A stretch of DNA of 26,090 nt from SAR116 cluster bacterium (GTDB taxonomy: Bacteria > Pseudomonadota > Alphaproteobacteria > Puniceispirillales > GCA-002684695). Numbering within the stretch: position 1 is the first letter of the stretch; every line of letters starts with the position of its first letter. Shown piece after piece: positions 14,716 through 23,147 of the stretch. The position numbers were made by a program, and so were the translations under genes. Location: the NCBI GenBank assembly GCA_002684695.1, contig NYVQ01000045.1:1-26090 (forward strand). The letters run 5' to 3'. The notes beneath the pieces were generated by a model. The model saw only the letters and a list, made by a program, of their open reading frames with translations. It made no database searches and had not been told where the DNA came from.

Positions 14716-16563
14716 TTACTTAAATTTATTTTTTGGTATAAATAAATCATTATTAGTTATTCTTGGGTTGCTGATCCATAGTTTTCGATCTGGGTGCATA
14801 CCTGCTCCAAAAATTGCTGATACTGCAGAAGATCTCATCCTATTTAAAAGTCTCGTGTCTGCCTCACCTACAGATGGATGGAACCCATTATTTTCAGATA
14901 CTTTCTCATTCCAAATATCTTTACGTTGATTATATGTATCCAGATCTGACAATTGGGTACAATTAATTTCATTTTTATTTAAATCAACGATAATATCATC
15001 GCCCTCTTCTATTAAAGCTATTGGACCACCAATAGCTGCTTCAGGTCCGACATGTCCAATTACTAATCCTACAGACCCTCCAGAAAATCGCCCATCTGTC
15101 ATCAAACCGACAATAATATTTCTCTCTCTGCAAAGTGATGTAATTCTAGAAGTTGAATCTAACATTTCTGGCATACCAGGACCACCTACTGGACCTTCAT
15201 ATCTTACAATTATCATATCTAAGTTTTTAAATTGATTTGGACTTTCCTCAAGAGACTTTAGAAGTGATTGCTCTCCATCAAAAATTTTTGCTTTACCATT
15301 AAAAATATTATTTTCTAGTCCGCCTTCAACACCAGCTAACTTTAATACTGCACTGTATTCCGGTGAAAGATTTCCCCCTAATACTCTCAAACCTCCAGTA
15401 GGCTTAAAGGGTAATTTTACAGGATAGATAACTTTACCGTCGGGTAAATTAGGATTAAGTTTATCAAGTTGTTCACTTAGAGTGTCCCCAGTACATGTTA
15501 AAGTTTCACCGTTTAACAACCCAGCATTCAAAAGATCTTTTACAAAAACTTGAATGCCCCCTTTTGCATCAATATCAACCATAGAATATTCTCCAAAAGG
15601 TCTTGCATTGATAACAACAGGAACAATGTTTTCCGATAAGTGGTTAAATTCATCTGGGCTCATAATATCATCTACAAAACTTTTATACCCTGCAGCTCTA
15701 GCTAATTCTGGTGCATGAAGCATCACATTTGTAGAACCACCGACGGCCATTGAAACAATAATTGCATTCCTTATAGAATCCCTTGTTACTATGTCCCTTG
15801 GTTTAATGTCTTTTTTAATTAAATTATCTAAATGATTTATTAATTCATTGGGGAAGTCTTTTATTCTTCTAACGTCCTCTGAAGCAGGAGATATCATATG
15901 AAGAGGCTGCATGCCTACGACCCCTATGAATGTTTGCATTGTATTATATGTAAACATACCACCACAACTTCCATACCCAGGGCAAGCCTCACAAGCTATT
16001 CTTTTTTTTAATTCTTCATCATCACTTCCTGCTAGTTGATAACTTGTAATTATATCTATAGGTTCTTGTGTTACGGTATCTATTCCTGGTCTTATAGAAC
16101 CATCAGACATAATAATTGCAGGTCTATTATGTTCTAGTATAGCTGAAAGTGTTCCAACTGGCGGTTTATCGCAAGCTACCACTGCAATAGTTCCTTCTAA
16201 TCCACTAGCAGAAAGATGCTCACAAATAGAATCATTTGTAACTTCTCTACCTATTAATGAGTATCGCATTTCTTTGGTGCCATTTCTAATTCCATCTGAA
16301 GTTGCAACTGTAAACTCTGGCTGAACCAATCTCATTTGAAGTTGATCAATATTTTTTCCTATTCTATTCCTTAGAGCCTCGTGAATAACAGATACTTTTT
16401 TCTCAACACCAATATAACATTGTGAGTCACCCTTGTTTCCGATTACACCAACTGAAGGTTCATGAATAAGATCAAGATCAGTATTTAATTCTCTAGCAAT
16501 CCCATAAGTTTGAGCATTTCTTCCAGGATTTTTGTCAATTAAAACTGTTTTAGAATTTTTCAT
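14716..16563 (-). CDS. IlvD/Edd-family dehydratase, atypical subgroup
   Basis: 615-aa Fe-S dehydratase from the start chosen by its ribosome binding site. Likely cluster ligands are C49 (GDSQCYIG), C131 (ACDK, with K133 as the usual carbamylated-type lysine) and C200 (CPGYGSCGGMFT). The C-terminal half is typical: VRYEGPVGGPGMPEML, then TDGRFSGGSVGLVIGHVGPEA with the catalytic-region serine, and GGPIALIEEGD. The N-terminal signatures differ from true IlvD: ACDKPPVGTLSA replaces CDK.TPGMLM, and GTKEMRYSLIGREV replaces the GMLYSLPSRE block. It may be dihydroxy-acid dehydratase for valine/isoleucine, or a sugar-acid dehydratase. It is divergent from a LysE-type exporter; no ilv genes are nearby. 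Confidence 0.85.
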   Translation of the reverse strand: MKNSKTVLIDKNPGRNAQTYGIARELNTDLDLIHEPSVGVIGNKGDSQCYIGVEKKVSVIHEALRNRIGKNIDQLQMRLVQPEFTVATSDGIRNGTKEMRYSLIGREVTNDSICEHLSASGLEGTIAVVACDKPPVGTLSAILEHNRPAIIMSDGSIRPGIDTVTQEPIDIITSYQLAGSDDEELKKRIACEACPGYGSCGGMFTYNTMQTFIGVVGMQPLHMISPASEDVRRIKDFPNELINHLDNLIKKDIKPRDIVTRDSIRNAIIVSMAVGGSTNVMLHAPELARAAGYKSFVDDIMSPDEFNHLSENIVPVVINARPFGEYSMVDIDAKGGIQVFVKDLLNAGLLNGETLTCTGDTLSEQLDKLNPNLPDGKVIYPVKLPFKPTGGLRVLGGNLSPEYSAVLKLAGVEGGLENNIFNGKAKIFDGEQSLLKSLEESPNQFKNLDMIIVRYEGPVGGPGMPEMLDSTSRITSLCRERNIIVGLMTDGRFSGGSVGLVIGHVGPEAAIGGPIALIEEGDDIIVDLNKNEINCTQLSDLDTYNQRKDIWNEKVSENNGFHPSVGEADTRLLNRMRSSAVSAIFGAGMHPDRKLWISNPRITNNDLFIPKNKFK

Positions 16564-16567
16564 CTTT

Positions 16568-16572
16568 CCTCC
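16568..16572 (-). promoter_or_regulatory. Shine-Dalgarno GGAGG deciding the dehydratase start
   Basis: GGAGGAAAGATG on the minus strand places a full GGAGG four bases before the ATG at 16563. The in-frame ATG at 16584 lies upstream of it and would add seven unlikely residues. Confidence 0.75.
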
Positions 16573-16694
16573 AAAAAACTTCAATTAGGTTTAAACTATA
16601 AAAAAGAAATTAACAATTAATATAGTTTAAATTTCATTATTTAAAATTATTGTTATGTTTGCAAAAAATCTAATCAAGAGTTATGTAAAATTCA

Positions 16695-17306
16695 ATGTTA
16701 TTTTTTATACAAGCATTCATTCTTGGTCTTTTATTTAATGCTGCTCCTGGTGTTGTTTTCACTGAAACCATCAAGAGAGGTGTTTCAGGCGGTTTCTTTC
16801 CTGCTCTTTACGTACAAATTGGTTCTTTGGCGGGAGATTCCTTATGGGCTGTATTGGGACTATTAGGTATAGGAGTTTTATTAAATATTGAAATTTTAAA
16901 ATACCCACTATCTATTATTGGAATAATTTATCTTGTGTATTTAGCCTATGATTCCTTCATATCTTCAAATATAAAATATGAAAAGATAATTGTATCAAAA
17001 ACTATAAATAATAATGCGCTAAGATCTGGTATTTTTTTATCAATTACCAATCCACAAAATATTGCATATTGGGCAGCATTAGGCAGTTCTTTTGGTGCTT
17101 TAGGAATAGCTGAACCTCAAACCTATCACTACTTTATTTTCTTTTTTGGATTTATTTCTTCGTCAATACTATGGTGTTTTATATGCGCTTTAGCAGTTGA
17201 TAAAATATTCAAATATACAAATAGTATAATTAAAAAATATATATTCAGGATTTGTGCTGTTGTTTTTTTATACTTGGCGATTGGAACTCTTTATAATTTA
17301 ATTTAA
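16695..17306 (+). CDS. LysE/RhtB-family amino acid exporter
   Basis: 203-aa inner membrane protein with about six hydrophobic segments. The N-terminal ILGLLFNAAPGVVFTETIKR followed by GVSGGFFPAL is the family signature (a PGP.. type loop after TM1), and SGIFLSITNPQNIAYWAALG near 112-131 is the second conserved loop with Asn-Pro. LysE/RhtB proteins export amino acids or related small molecules by proton exchange; the substrate cannot be read from sequence. It is divergent from the dehydratase (131 bases to its start) and convergent with the permease five bases downstream, with no terminator seen between them. Confidence 0.85.
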   Translation: MLFFIQAFILGLLFNAAPGVVFTETIKRGVSGGFFPALYVQIGSLAGDSLWAVLGLLGIGVLLNIEILKYPLSIIGIIYLVYLAYDSFISSNIKYEKIIVSKTINNNALRSGIFLSITNPQNIAYWAALGSSFGALGIAEPQTYHYFIFFFGFISSSILWCFICALAVDKIFKYTNSIIKKYIFRICAVVFLYLAIGTLYNLI

Positions 17307-17311
17307 GATTC

Positions 17312-18628
17312 TTAAATTATAATATTGAGAATTCCTAATATACCTCCACCAAAAATAGAAAATAAAATAACTACAAATAAGTTTTCACCAAATGCTATTT
17401 TCAATGAAGGCACATTAAATAAATTAGAACAAGTTATAACAGTTAATGAAGCAACAGAACTTAAAGTTCCCGTGCACCAACCAATTAAATGGGCCTGCAT
17501 TAACAAAGCATGATTAATATCAAAAATATTGCTGCTAAAAATAGTTAATAAAATAGTGCTGCTTATTACTGGATGTATGCAAATTATAGAAAAGAAACAC
17601 ATTGTCAGAGGTATAATAATAAAAATTAAAAAATCTGGAATGTTTTGGATATTAAATATTTCGAAAGATAAATTATTATTTTCAGCATTAGTAATAAGAA
17701 ACCCTATCATCATAGCCAAGCTAATTATAACAATATCATCAATGTTTTTTCTCATTGAGGAAATAGTATTTGTAAAAATGAATTTCAACTCAATAGGAGC
17801 GCGCAAAAAATATAAAACTATCAAAATTGGCATTATAAGAATAACTGCTGATAAAGCTGTTAAATTAAAGATTAAAGCAAAAACCACAATTATGGACATA
17901 ATTACAAATAGATATATAAAAATAGGCCTCAAACAATTAAATGAAGCTTTTAATAAATTATAATTTAAACTTCTATTTAATAAAAAAACAGAAACGATTG
18001 AAAATAAAGATCCTATAAAAAGTCCTACTGCAAGACCCATCCATGAATTAAAATTATCTATATAGACTTGTCCTACTGCAAATGCCACAAAAAACGGTGA
18101 CCATACAACAGACGATGCCATTCCACGAATTGATGCTTCCGCAACTTTTTTTCTATAATTTAAATTACTATCCGATGGCATTGAGGCAGCAAGCATAGGG
18201 AAAACTCCGGTATTCAAAATTGAGCCAGATAAATACCCTGTAATTTGGAAACCTGATGAAGAATTCTTACTTGATAGCAATAAAAGCAATTTCTGAGTTT
18301 CTTTTATTGAATTAACGTTTAATGCAGCAGATTTTACAAGGTTCATTGTTGGTATTAAACCTGCAAAAATTAAAACAAATCTACCTGCCTCAAAAAGGTC
18401 ATTAAATGAAGGCAAACTATTAAAACGAAAAATAGATAATATAATTAAGATAATAATTATAAAATAACTCTGAAAAGTTAGAAAAAATAAATTTAGAAAT
18501 ATAAATAATCCGAAACAAATAACCCCAAAATCTACAATTATATTCTGATTATTTATTATTGATAAAAAAGCACAGACCCATGAAATTATGAAAATACTTA
18601 ATCTGAAATTATGTAATAAATTCAACAA
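17312..18628 (-). CDS. Multi-pass inner membrane protein, putative ion-coupled permease
   Basis: 438-aa very hydrophobic protein with roughly 11-12 membrane segments. The conserved-looking loops are ILNTGVFPMLAASMP followed by EASIRGMASSVVWSPFFVAF (around 137-180), and IHPVISSTILLTI in the second half. A roughly two-fold arrangement of a re-entrant-type loop in each half recalls the ion-transporter superfamily (citrate/arsenite type), but I cannot assign a family. The start is TTG; an in-frame TAA, the stop of the FkbM gene, bounds the frame upstream. It is the last gene of the ten-gene leftward run and convergent with the LysE gene. Substrate unknown. Confidence 0.65.
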   Translation of the reverse strand: MLNLLHNFRLSIFIISWVCAFLSIINNQNIIVDFGVICFGLFIFLNLFFLTFQSYFIIIILIILSIFRFNSLPSFNDLFEAGRFVLIFAGLIPTMNLVKSAALNVNSIKETQKLLLLLSSKNSSSGFQITGYLSGSILNTGVFPMLAASMPSDSNLNYRKKVAEASIRGMASSVVWSPFFVAFAVGQVYIDNFNSWMGLAVGLFIGSLFSIVSVFLLNRSLNYNLLKASFNCLRPIFIYLFVIMSIIVVFALIFNLTALSAVILIMPILIVLYFLRAPIELKFIFTNTISSMRKNIDDIVIISLAMMIGFLITNAENNNLSFEIFNIQNIPDFLIFIIIPLTMCFFSIICIHPVISSTILLTIFSSNIFDINHALLMQAHLIGWCTGTLSSVASLTVITCSNLFNVPSLKIAFGENLFVVILFSIFGGGILGILNIII

Positions 18629-18655
18629 TGAATTCTTTCTAATAGAAAAATTTGC

Positions 18656-19315
18656 TTAGACCCAATCTAAATTGATATTTCTGATTTTCAATTTTTTTAT
18701 CCTTAATTTTAGTTTTGCTGTTTCTACACCAAGTGAATGTGAAAATCTTTCATGAGTTTCAACAAATATAAATTTAATTTTTTTATGAAGATCTTCATCA
18801 ATTATTTTATTTAAAATATCTATTTCAATTCCTTCAATGTCCATTTTAAGTAAAGAAATACTAACTGTTTGTTGTTTTAAATACCCTATAAAATCTATAA
18901 CTTTAATCTCAATAAAGGGCTTATTTTTTCCACTTCTGTAATTTAATAAAGAAGAGCCTTGAGTAGAATAAGGATTGCTTTCATCAAATTTTCTATACCT
19001 ATAAAGTTTTTGACGTTCATTTTTTAATCCAACTGCAGCCTCGTATAATTTAAGTTCTTTTGAAGTTTCACATTTTTTTTTTAATTCCTTTAAAGCAATT
19101 GTATCTGGTTCAAATGCATGAACTTTAAACCCTTTATCCAAAAATAACTTTGTAAATTCTCCAATATTAGCACCAGCATCAATTACTAAAGACCCCTTTT
19201 GAAGAAATCCTAAGGCTTTATTGAAATCAGCTAATGCTTTAATTTTTCTAGATTTGCGTCCGACCTTTAGTCTGCCAAAAAAATACCATTTGAGGATAAA
19301 AAGAAAATCATTCAT
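18656..19315 (-). CDS. FkbM-family SAM-dependent methyltransferase
   Basis: 219-aa class I methyltransferase. SAM motif I is at about 44-55 (VIDAGANIGEFT), the acidic motif II at 68-71 (FEPD), and the FkbM-type KMDIEGIEIDIL block lies in the last third, followed by IKFIFVETHERF. FkbM-family enzymes O-methylate sugars, polyketides or other small molecules. Here it follows a mannose-phosphate-isomerase-type cupin by 20 bases, which suggests a surface glycan or sugar nucleotide context, but no glycosyltransferase is present. It belongs to the leftward run. Confidence 0.88.
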   Translation of the reverse strand: MNDFLFILKWYFFGRLKVGRKSRKIKALADFNKALGFLQKGSLVIDAGANIGEFTKLFLDKGFKVHAFEPDTIALKELKKKCETSKELKLYEAAVGLKNERQKLYRYRKFDESNPYSTQGSSLLNYRSGKNKPFIEIKVIDFIGYLKQQTVSISLLKMDIEGIEIDILNKIIDEDLHKKIKFIFVETHERFSHSLGVETAKLKLRIKKLKIRNINLDWV

Positions 19316-19335
19316 ATCTATTGGCTATAATATAA

Positions 19336-19692
19336 TTAAACTCTACTGTAATCATCTTCGTAACGTATAATGTCATCTTCCCCTAAATACTCACCAAATT
19401 GAATTTCAATTATTATAAGTTCAGAGTTTGTATTATTCGATAATCTATGAATCGAACCAAGAGGTATATCAATACTTTGAGAAATTTTGAGGTTTTTTAT
19501 TTCGCCATCAATTTCAACTTCTGCATCTCCATTTGCTACAATCCAATGCTCTTTCCTATGCTTATGACTTTGAAGAGACAACCTTTTACCAGGTAGAACA
19601 GTTATTCTTTTAACTTGGTAATTTGGACCAATATCAATTACTTCAAAACTACCCCATGGCCTGGTGTCAAAATTTTTATCTAATTTATCCAT
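19336..19692 (-). CDS. Stand-alone type II mannose-6-phosphate isomerase-like cupin
   Basis: 118-aa single-domain cupin corresponding to the C-terminal domain of bifunctional ManC/AlgA proteins. It starts with RPWGSFEVID (11-20), has the metal site H43, H45, E48 and H49 in LQSHKHRKEHW, and ends in FGEYLGEDDIIRYEDDYSR. In the full enzymes this domain converts fructose-6-phosphate and mannose-6-phosphate; the guanylyltransferase domain is absent here and no start of one is found upstream, where the Ldh gene ends 10 bases away. It may act alone as an isomerase or on another sugar. Confidence 0.88.
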   Translation of the reverse strand: MDKLDKNFDTRPWGSFEVIDIGPNYQVKRITVLPGKRLSLQSHKHRKEHWIVANGDAEVEIDGEIKNLKISQSIDIPLGSIHRLSNNTNSELIIIEIQFGEYLGEDDIIRYEDDYSRV

Positions 19693-19702
19693 TGTATAAA
19701 GA

Positions 19703-20698
19703 TTATTTTAACGAGTAAATTTTATTAAGAAGTTCAGAATTTACTTCTACTTTTTCTATATTATTTCGATTATCGTGTCTTCTCTTACCAGGAATTCTAA
19801 CTCCATCAAAAGATGATAATTTTTCAATAAAAGGCTCGGCATTTTTATCCCAATCATTTAAGTCAGAAATGATTTCTGGAGCTAGAGCCATAATAAATTG
19901 TCCGCCAAGTGGCGGACCTCCATCATTTATATTATTTTCCTTGGTGATAAAGCTTGTTGTCTCACCTACTAGAGGACCTGCTAGGAACTCTATCATCATA
20001 GCAAAATGAGAACCTTTGTATCCACCAAAGGGAAGAAGCATACCCTCTAATATTTTCTTTGGATCTGTTGTGTCATTACCATTTTTATCAATACCTGTAC
20101 CTATTGGTAAATCATGACCATCTCTAGCAGCTATTTGAACATCTCCAAGAGCTAAAGATGAAGTTGCCATATCAAAAACAATTGGATTTTCATTTTTTCT
20201 TGGCCAAGCAAAAGATATAGGGTTTGTTCCATATAATTTTTTACTTGCACCAAATGGTGCTACAGCAGGCATATATGACGTGCATGCAATACCAACTAAT
20301 CCATTTTCAGCTAATATCTCAGTTTCTGGCCATAGGGAGGCAAAATGAGCCACTCGATTAATAGATAAAATGCCTACACCTATATCCTTAGAAACATTAA
20401 CTAAATTATTAAGAAACTTTTTATGAACTAATGGTGCATATGATCTATCACCATCACATTTCAAAACTGCTTTTGTTATTTGACTGAGATTAGGATTAGG
20501 ATTTGGATTAACTTTTCCACTTTTCAAGGAAGCAAAGTACCCTGGCAATCTAAACAAACCATGAGAAACAGAACCATCACGTTCAGCCCTAGAAATTGTA
20601 TCAGCTACAGCCTCTGATTGATGAGATGAGGACCCTGCTCTATTGAGAGTATCTCTAACTAAGTTAAAAATTTCCTCTATTGAAAGGGAATTGTTCAA
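19703..20698 (-). CDS. Ldh-family (malate/L-lactate dehydrogenase type 2) oxidoreductase
   Basis: 331-aa NAD(P)-dependent oxidoreductase of the Ldh_2 family, distinct from Rossmann lactate dehydrogenases. The catalytic-region SHGLFR with H46 is at 45-50, followed by LPGYFASLKSGKVNP. The NAD(P) region carries YGTNPISFAWP, and GGYKGSHFAMMIEFLAG lies near the dimer/cofactor loop. Family members include malate, sulfolactate and ureidoglycolate dehydrogenases and delta-1-piperideine-2-carboxylate reductase, so the substrate is open. The start is TTG, forced by a TAA codon directly upstream in frame and the lack of any nearby ATG. It follows the transaminase by 11 bases, so the two probably act in the same pathway. 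Confidence 0.85.
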   Translation of the reverse strand: MNNSLSIEEIFNLVRDTLNRAGSSSHQSEAVADTISRAERDGSVSHGLFRLPGYFASLKSGKVNPNPNPNLSQITKAVLKCDGDRSYAPLVHKKFLNNLVNVSKDIGVGILSINRVAHFASLWPETEILAENGLVGIACTSYMPAVAPFGASKKLYGTNPISFAWPRKNENPIVFDMATSSLALGDVQIAARDGHDLPIGTGIDKNGNDTTDPKKILEGMLLPFGGYKGSHFAMMIEFLAGPLVGETTSFITKENNINDGGPPLGGQFIMALAPEIISDLNDWDKNAEPFIEKLSSFDGVRIPGKRRHDNRNNIEKVEVNSELLNKIYSLK

Positions 20699-20709
20699 TT
20701 ATCTTACTT

Positions 20710-22035
20710 TTAATTCAAATTTTTGAGAATACTAGAGACAGTATCAAAAATTTGATCAATTTCTGACTTTTCAATAATTAATGGTGGAGATAAAGCTATA
20801 ATATCCCCTGTAGTTCTAATTAAAAGTCCTTTATCAAAAGCTTTCTGCATAGCATCCATTGCTCTTTTTGTTGGCTCGCCCGGAATACCTTGAAGTTCAA
20901 TGGCGCCAACTAAACCAATATTTCTAATATCAATTACATGGGGTAGACTCTTTAAACTATGAATAGAGTTTTCCCAATAGTCTGCTAATTCTGAGGCTCT
21001 GGTAAGAAGCCCTTCATCCTCATAAGTATCTAATGTCCCCAAGGCAGCCGCACATGCCATAGGATGACCTGAGTAGGTATAGCCATGGAAAAACTCAATT
21101 AAATGCTCTGGTCCATGCATGAATGCATCATGTATGTGTTTTTTTACATACACGGCCCCCATAGGCAGAACACCATTGGTTAAACCTTTGGCTGAAACAA
21201 TCATATCTGGAATAACATCAAAGTACTGAGCAGCAAATGGCGCACCTAGCCGACCATATCCTGTAATAACTTCATCAAATATTAATAATATATTATGTTT
21301 ATCACAAATTTCTCTCAGTTTTTTAAGATAACCTTTGGGAGGAATCAAAACACCTGTTGAACCTGATACAGGCTCAACGATAACTGCTGCAACAGTTGAC
21401 GGATCGTGTAATGCCAGAATTCTCTCAAGATCATCAGCAAATTCAACTCCATGTTCGGGCTGTCCTTTACTAAATGCATTTCTTGCGGGATCGTGGGTAT
21501 GCCTCATGTGATCAACCCCAGCTAACATGGTCCCAAACATCTTTCTATTAGCAACAATACCACCAACTGAAATACCACCAAAATTTACACCATGATAACC
21601 GCGTTCCCTTCCAATAAGCCTAAATCGCTGACCCTCACCTTTAGCCCTATGATAAGCAATTGCAGTTTTTAAAGCTGTTTCAACTGACTCTGATCCAGAG
21701 TTTGTAAACATCACGTGATCAAGCCCATCAGGTGCTAAGTTATTTAGTCTGTTCGCTAATTCAAAAGCTTTAGGGTGCCCCATATTAAAGGTTGGTGCAA
21801 AATCTAATTCCTCAGCTTGTTTTTGGATAGCCTCAACTATTTTGGGTCTTTTATGACCAGCATTAACACACCACAGACCGGCTGTACCATCAAGTATTTC
21901 TCTTCCTTCAGGTGTTTTATAGTGCATTCTATCAGCTGATGCCAATAACCTAGGATTTTTCTTGAAGCTCCTATTTGCGGTAAAAGGCATCCAAAAAGAA
22001 CTAAGATCATTAGGTGCAATTGTTGAGTCTGGCAT
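20710..22035 (-). CDS. Class III omega-amino acid:pyruvate transaminase (beta-alanine type)
   Basis: 441-aa PLP enzyme. The N-terminal FWMPFTANRSFKKNPRLL and DGTAGLWCVNAGHKRP are characteristic of beta-alanine:pyruvate (omega-amino acid:pyruvate) transaminases. PLP contacts visible are GSESVE (114-119), ERGYHGVNFGGISVGG (144-159), D254 in IFDEVITGYGR, and K283 in SAKGLTNG as the Schiff-base lysine. It would move an amino group from beta-alanine or a similar omega-amine to pyruvate, giving malonate semialdehyde from beta-alanine. Taurine and other amines are accepted by relatives, so the substrate is inferred. AAGGA lies seven bases before the ATG. It sits between the LLM enzyme and the Ldh reductase. 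GC of a hand-counted 120-base sample is about 40%, above its neighbours cofC and cofD. Confidence 0.9.
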   Translation of the reverse strand: MPDSTIAPNDLSSFWMPFTANRSFKKNPRLLASADRMHYKTPEGREILDGTAGLWCVNAGHKRPKIVEAIQKQAEELDFAPTFNMGHPKAFELANRLNNLAPDGLDHVMFTNSGSESVETALKTAIAYHRAKGEGQRFRLIGRERGYHGVNFGGISVGGIVANRKMFGTMLAGVDHMRHTHDPARNAFSKGQPEHGVEFADDLERILALHDPSTVAAVIVEPVSGSTGVLIPPKGYLKKLREICDKHNILLIFDEVITGYGRLGAPFAAQYFDVIPDMIVSAKGLTNGVLPMGAVYVKKHIHDAFMHGPEHLIEFFHGYTYSGHPMACAAALGTLDTYEDEGLLTRASELADYWENSIHSLKSLPHVIDIRNIGLVGAIELQGIPGEPTKRAMDAMQKAFDKGLLIRTTGDIIALSPPLIIEKSEIDQIFDTVSSILKNLN

Positions 22036-22082
22036 ATAATTATCCTTAAAATTAAACTTGTTACATTTACATAATCTAAATA

Positions 22083-22102
22083 TTAAAACATTAAAGTTTT
22101 AA
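22083..22102. repeat. 7-bp inverted repeat in the LLM-transaminase gap
   Basis: TTAAAAC, six-base loop, GTTTTAA. It is in the 78-base gap between the LLM oxidoreductase and the transaminase, the longest gap in the leftward run. It has one G/C pair and no T tract, so a terminator is unlikely; an mRNA processing or partial attenuation site is possible, or chance. Confidence 0.3.
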
Positions 22103-22113
22103 AATCACCATTT

Positions 22114-23118
22114 TTATTTAGTAAAAGCTGGTATTATTTTTTCACCATAATCAGCGATAACTTTTTCTTCATCACCACTATCTAAATAAATATTAAATTG
22201 AGTTACACCAGAGGCTTTAAGCTCATTTAACTTTTTAATATGCTCTTCAGGCGAACCTAAAACACAAAAACTCTTAATTACATCTTCTGTAATAAAATCA
22301 AGGTATGCATTGTCACTCTGTCCATGCTTAGAATAATCATATCCTTTTCTATTTTTTATGTACGAAGTTAAACTTTCTGGGACTTCATCTGTATCTGAAC
22401 CATACTTTTCAACAATATCAGCAACATGGTTGCCAACCATAGCAGGAAACCATTTAACTTTTTCAATTGCATCAGCCACAGAACCAGTAAGAGCTGGTGC
22501 AGCAGACATGACTTTGTAATTGCTCATGTCTCTCCCTTCTGCTTTACCTGCTTTTATTGCCTGATCAGTTAACCACTTTGTAATCGTTGGTTCAGCAATC
22601 TGTAATATAAGACCGTCACCAACCCTTCCTGCGGACGAAAGAGCTTTTGGCCCATAAGCAGCAACCCAAATAGGCAATTCATAACCCGATGCCCAAGGAA
22701 ATTTTACAGGTTCAGGACATTCTCCATATTGAGCCTCTTCACCTTTAACAAGTTTTCTCACAACATGAGCGAACTCTTCTAAACGAGCTAAAGGAGCTGG
22801 TTTTAAGCCCATAACTCTAACAGCACTATCTCCTCTTCCAAGTCCAATATCAAAACGTCCATTTGATTGCTTAGCTAGTGAACCAAACAAAGAAGCTGCT
22901 AAAGACCAATCCCTCGTATTAGGATTTGTTACACATGGTCCAAACCTCATTTTTGTAGTATGTTCAATACACATTGCCATAGCAACAAAGCTCTCTCGCC
23001 ATAAAATGTGACTGTCGTAAAACCAACAATAAGTAAAACCCGCTTCTTCTGCTTGTCTGACAAGGTATTTAGCCCTATTAGGTTCAACAAAACCTTTAAA
23101 AGTAATAGCAAATTCCAT
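22114..23118 (-). CDS. Luciferase-like (LLM) class F420-dependent oxidoreductase, CPS_4112-like
   Basis: 334-aa TIM-barrel flavin/F420 oxidoreductase of the bacterial luciferase superfamily. Visible signatures are the start MEFAITFKGFVEPNRAKYLV, WFYDSHILWRESF (32-44), RFGPCVTNPNTRDWSLAASL (58-77) and the GRFDIGLGRGDSAVRVMG block (about 87-104), and the C-terminal FCVLGSPEEHIKKL. The pattern fits the F420-dependent group known as the CPS_4112 family. Cofactor choice (F420 rather than FMN) is supported by the F420 biosynthesis and recycling genes 30 bases upstream, not by sequence alone. The substrate is unknown. A strong AAGGAG precedes the ATG. GC of a 120-base sample is about 42%, high for this window. 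Confidence 0.87.
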   Translation of the reverse strand: MEFAITFKGFVEPNRAKYLVRQAEEAGFTYCWFYDSHILWRESFVAMAMCIEHTTKMRFGPCVTNPNTRDWSLAASLFGSLAKQSNGRFDIGLGRGDSAVRVMGLKPAPLARLEEFAHVVRKLVKGEEAQYGECPEPVKFPWASGYELPIWVAAYGPKALSSAGRVGDGLILQIAEPTITKWLTDQAIKAGKAEGRDMSNYKVMSAAPALTGSVADAIEKVKWFPAMVGNHVADIVEKYGSDTDEVPESLTSYIKNRKGYDYSKHGQSDNAYLDFITEDVIKSFCVLGSPEEHIKKLNELKASGVTQFNIYLDSGDEEKVIADYGEKIIPAFTK

Positions 23119-23124
23119 TTTTAT

Positions 23125-23130
23125 CTCCTT
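23125..23130 (-). promoter_or_regulatory. Strong Shine-Dalgarno of the LLM oxidoreductase
   Basis: AAGGAG six bases before the ATG at 23118, clearly stronger than those of the cof genes upstream. It may give the LLM enzyme higher translation than the cofactor genes in the same transcript. Confidence 0.65.
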
Positions 23131-23147
23131 TATAATTTAATATTAAT

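Noticed and set aside
17529..17963. Open frame of 144 codons on the plus strand within the permease.
   Set aside because: It is antisense to a clearly membrane-protein-like frame; its Ile/Lys-rich product is a mirror of that hydrophobic coding sequence.
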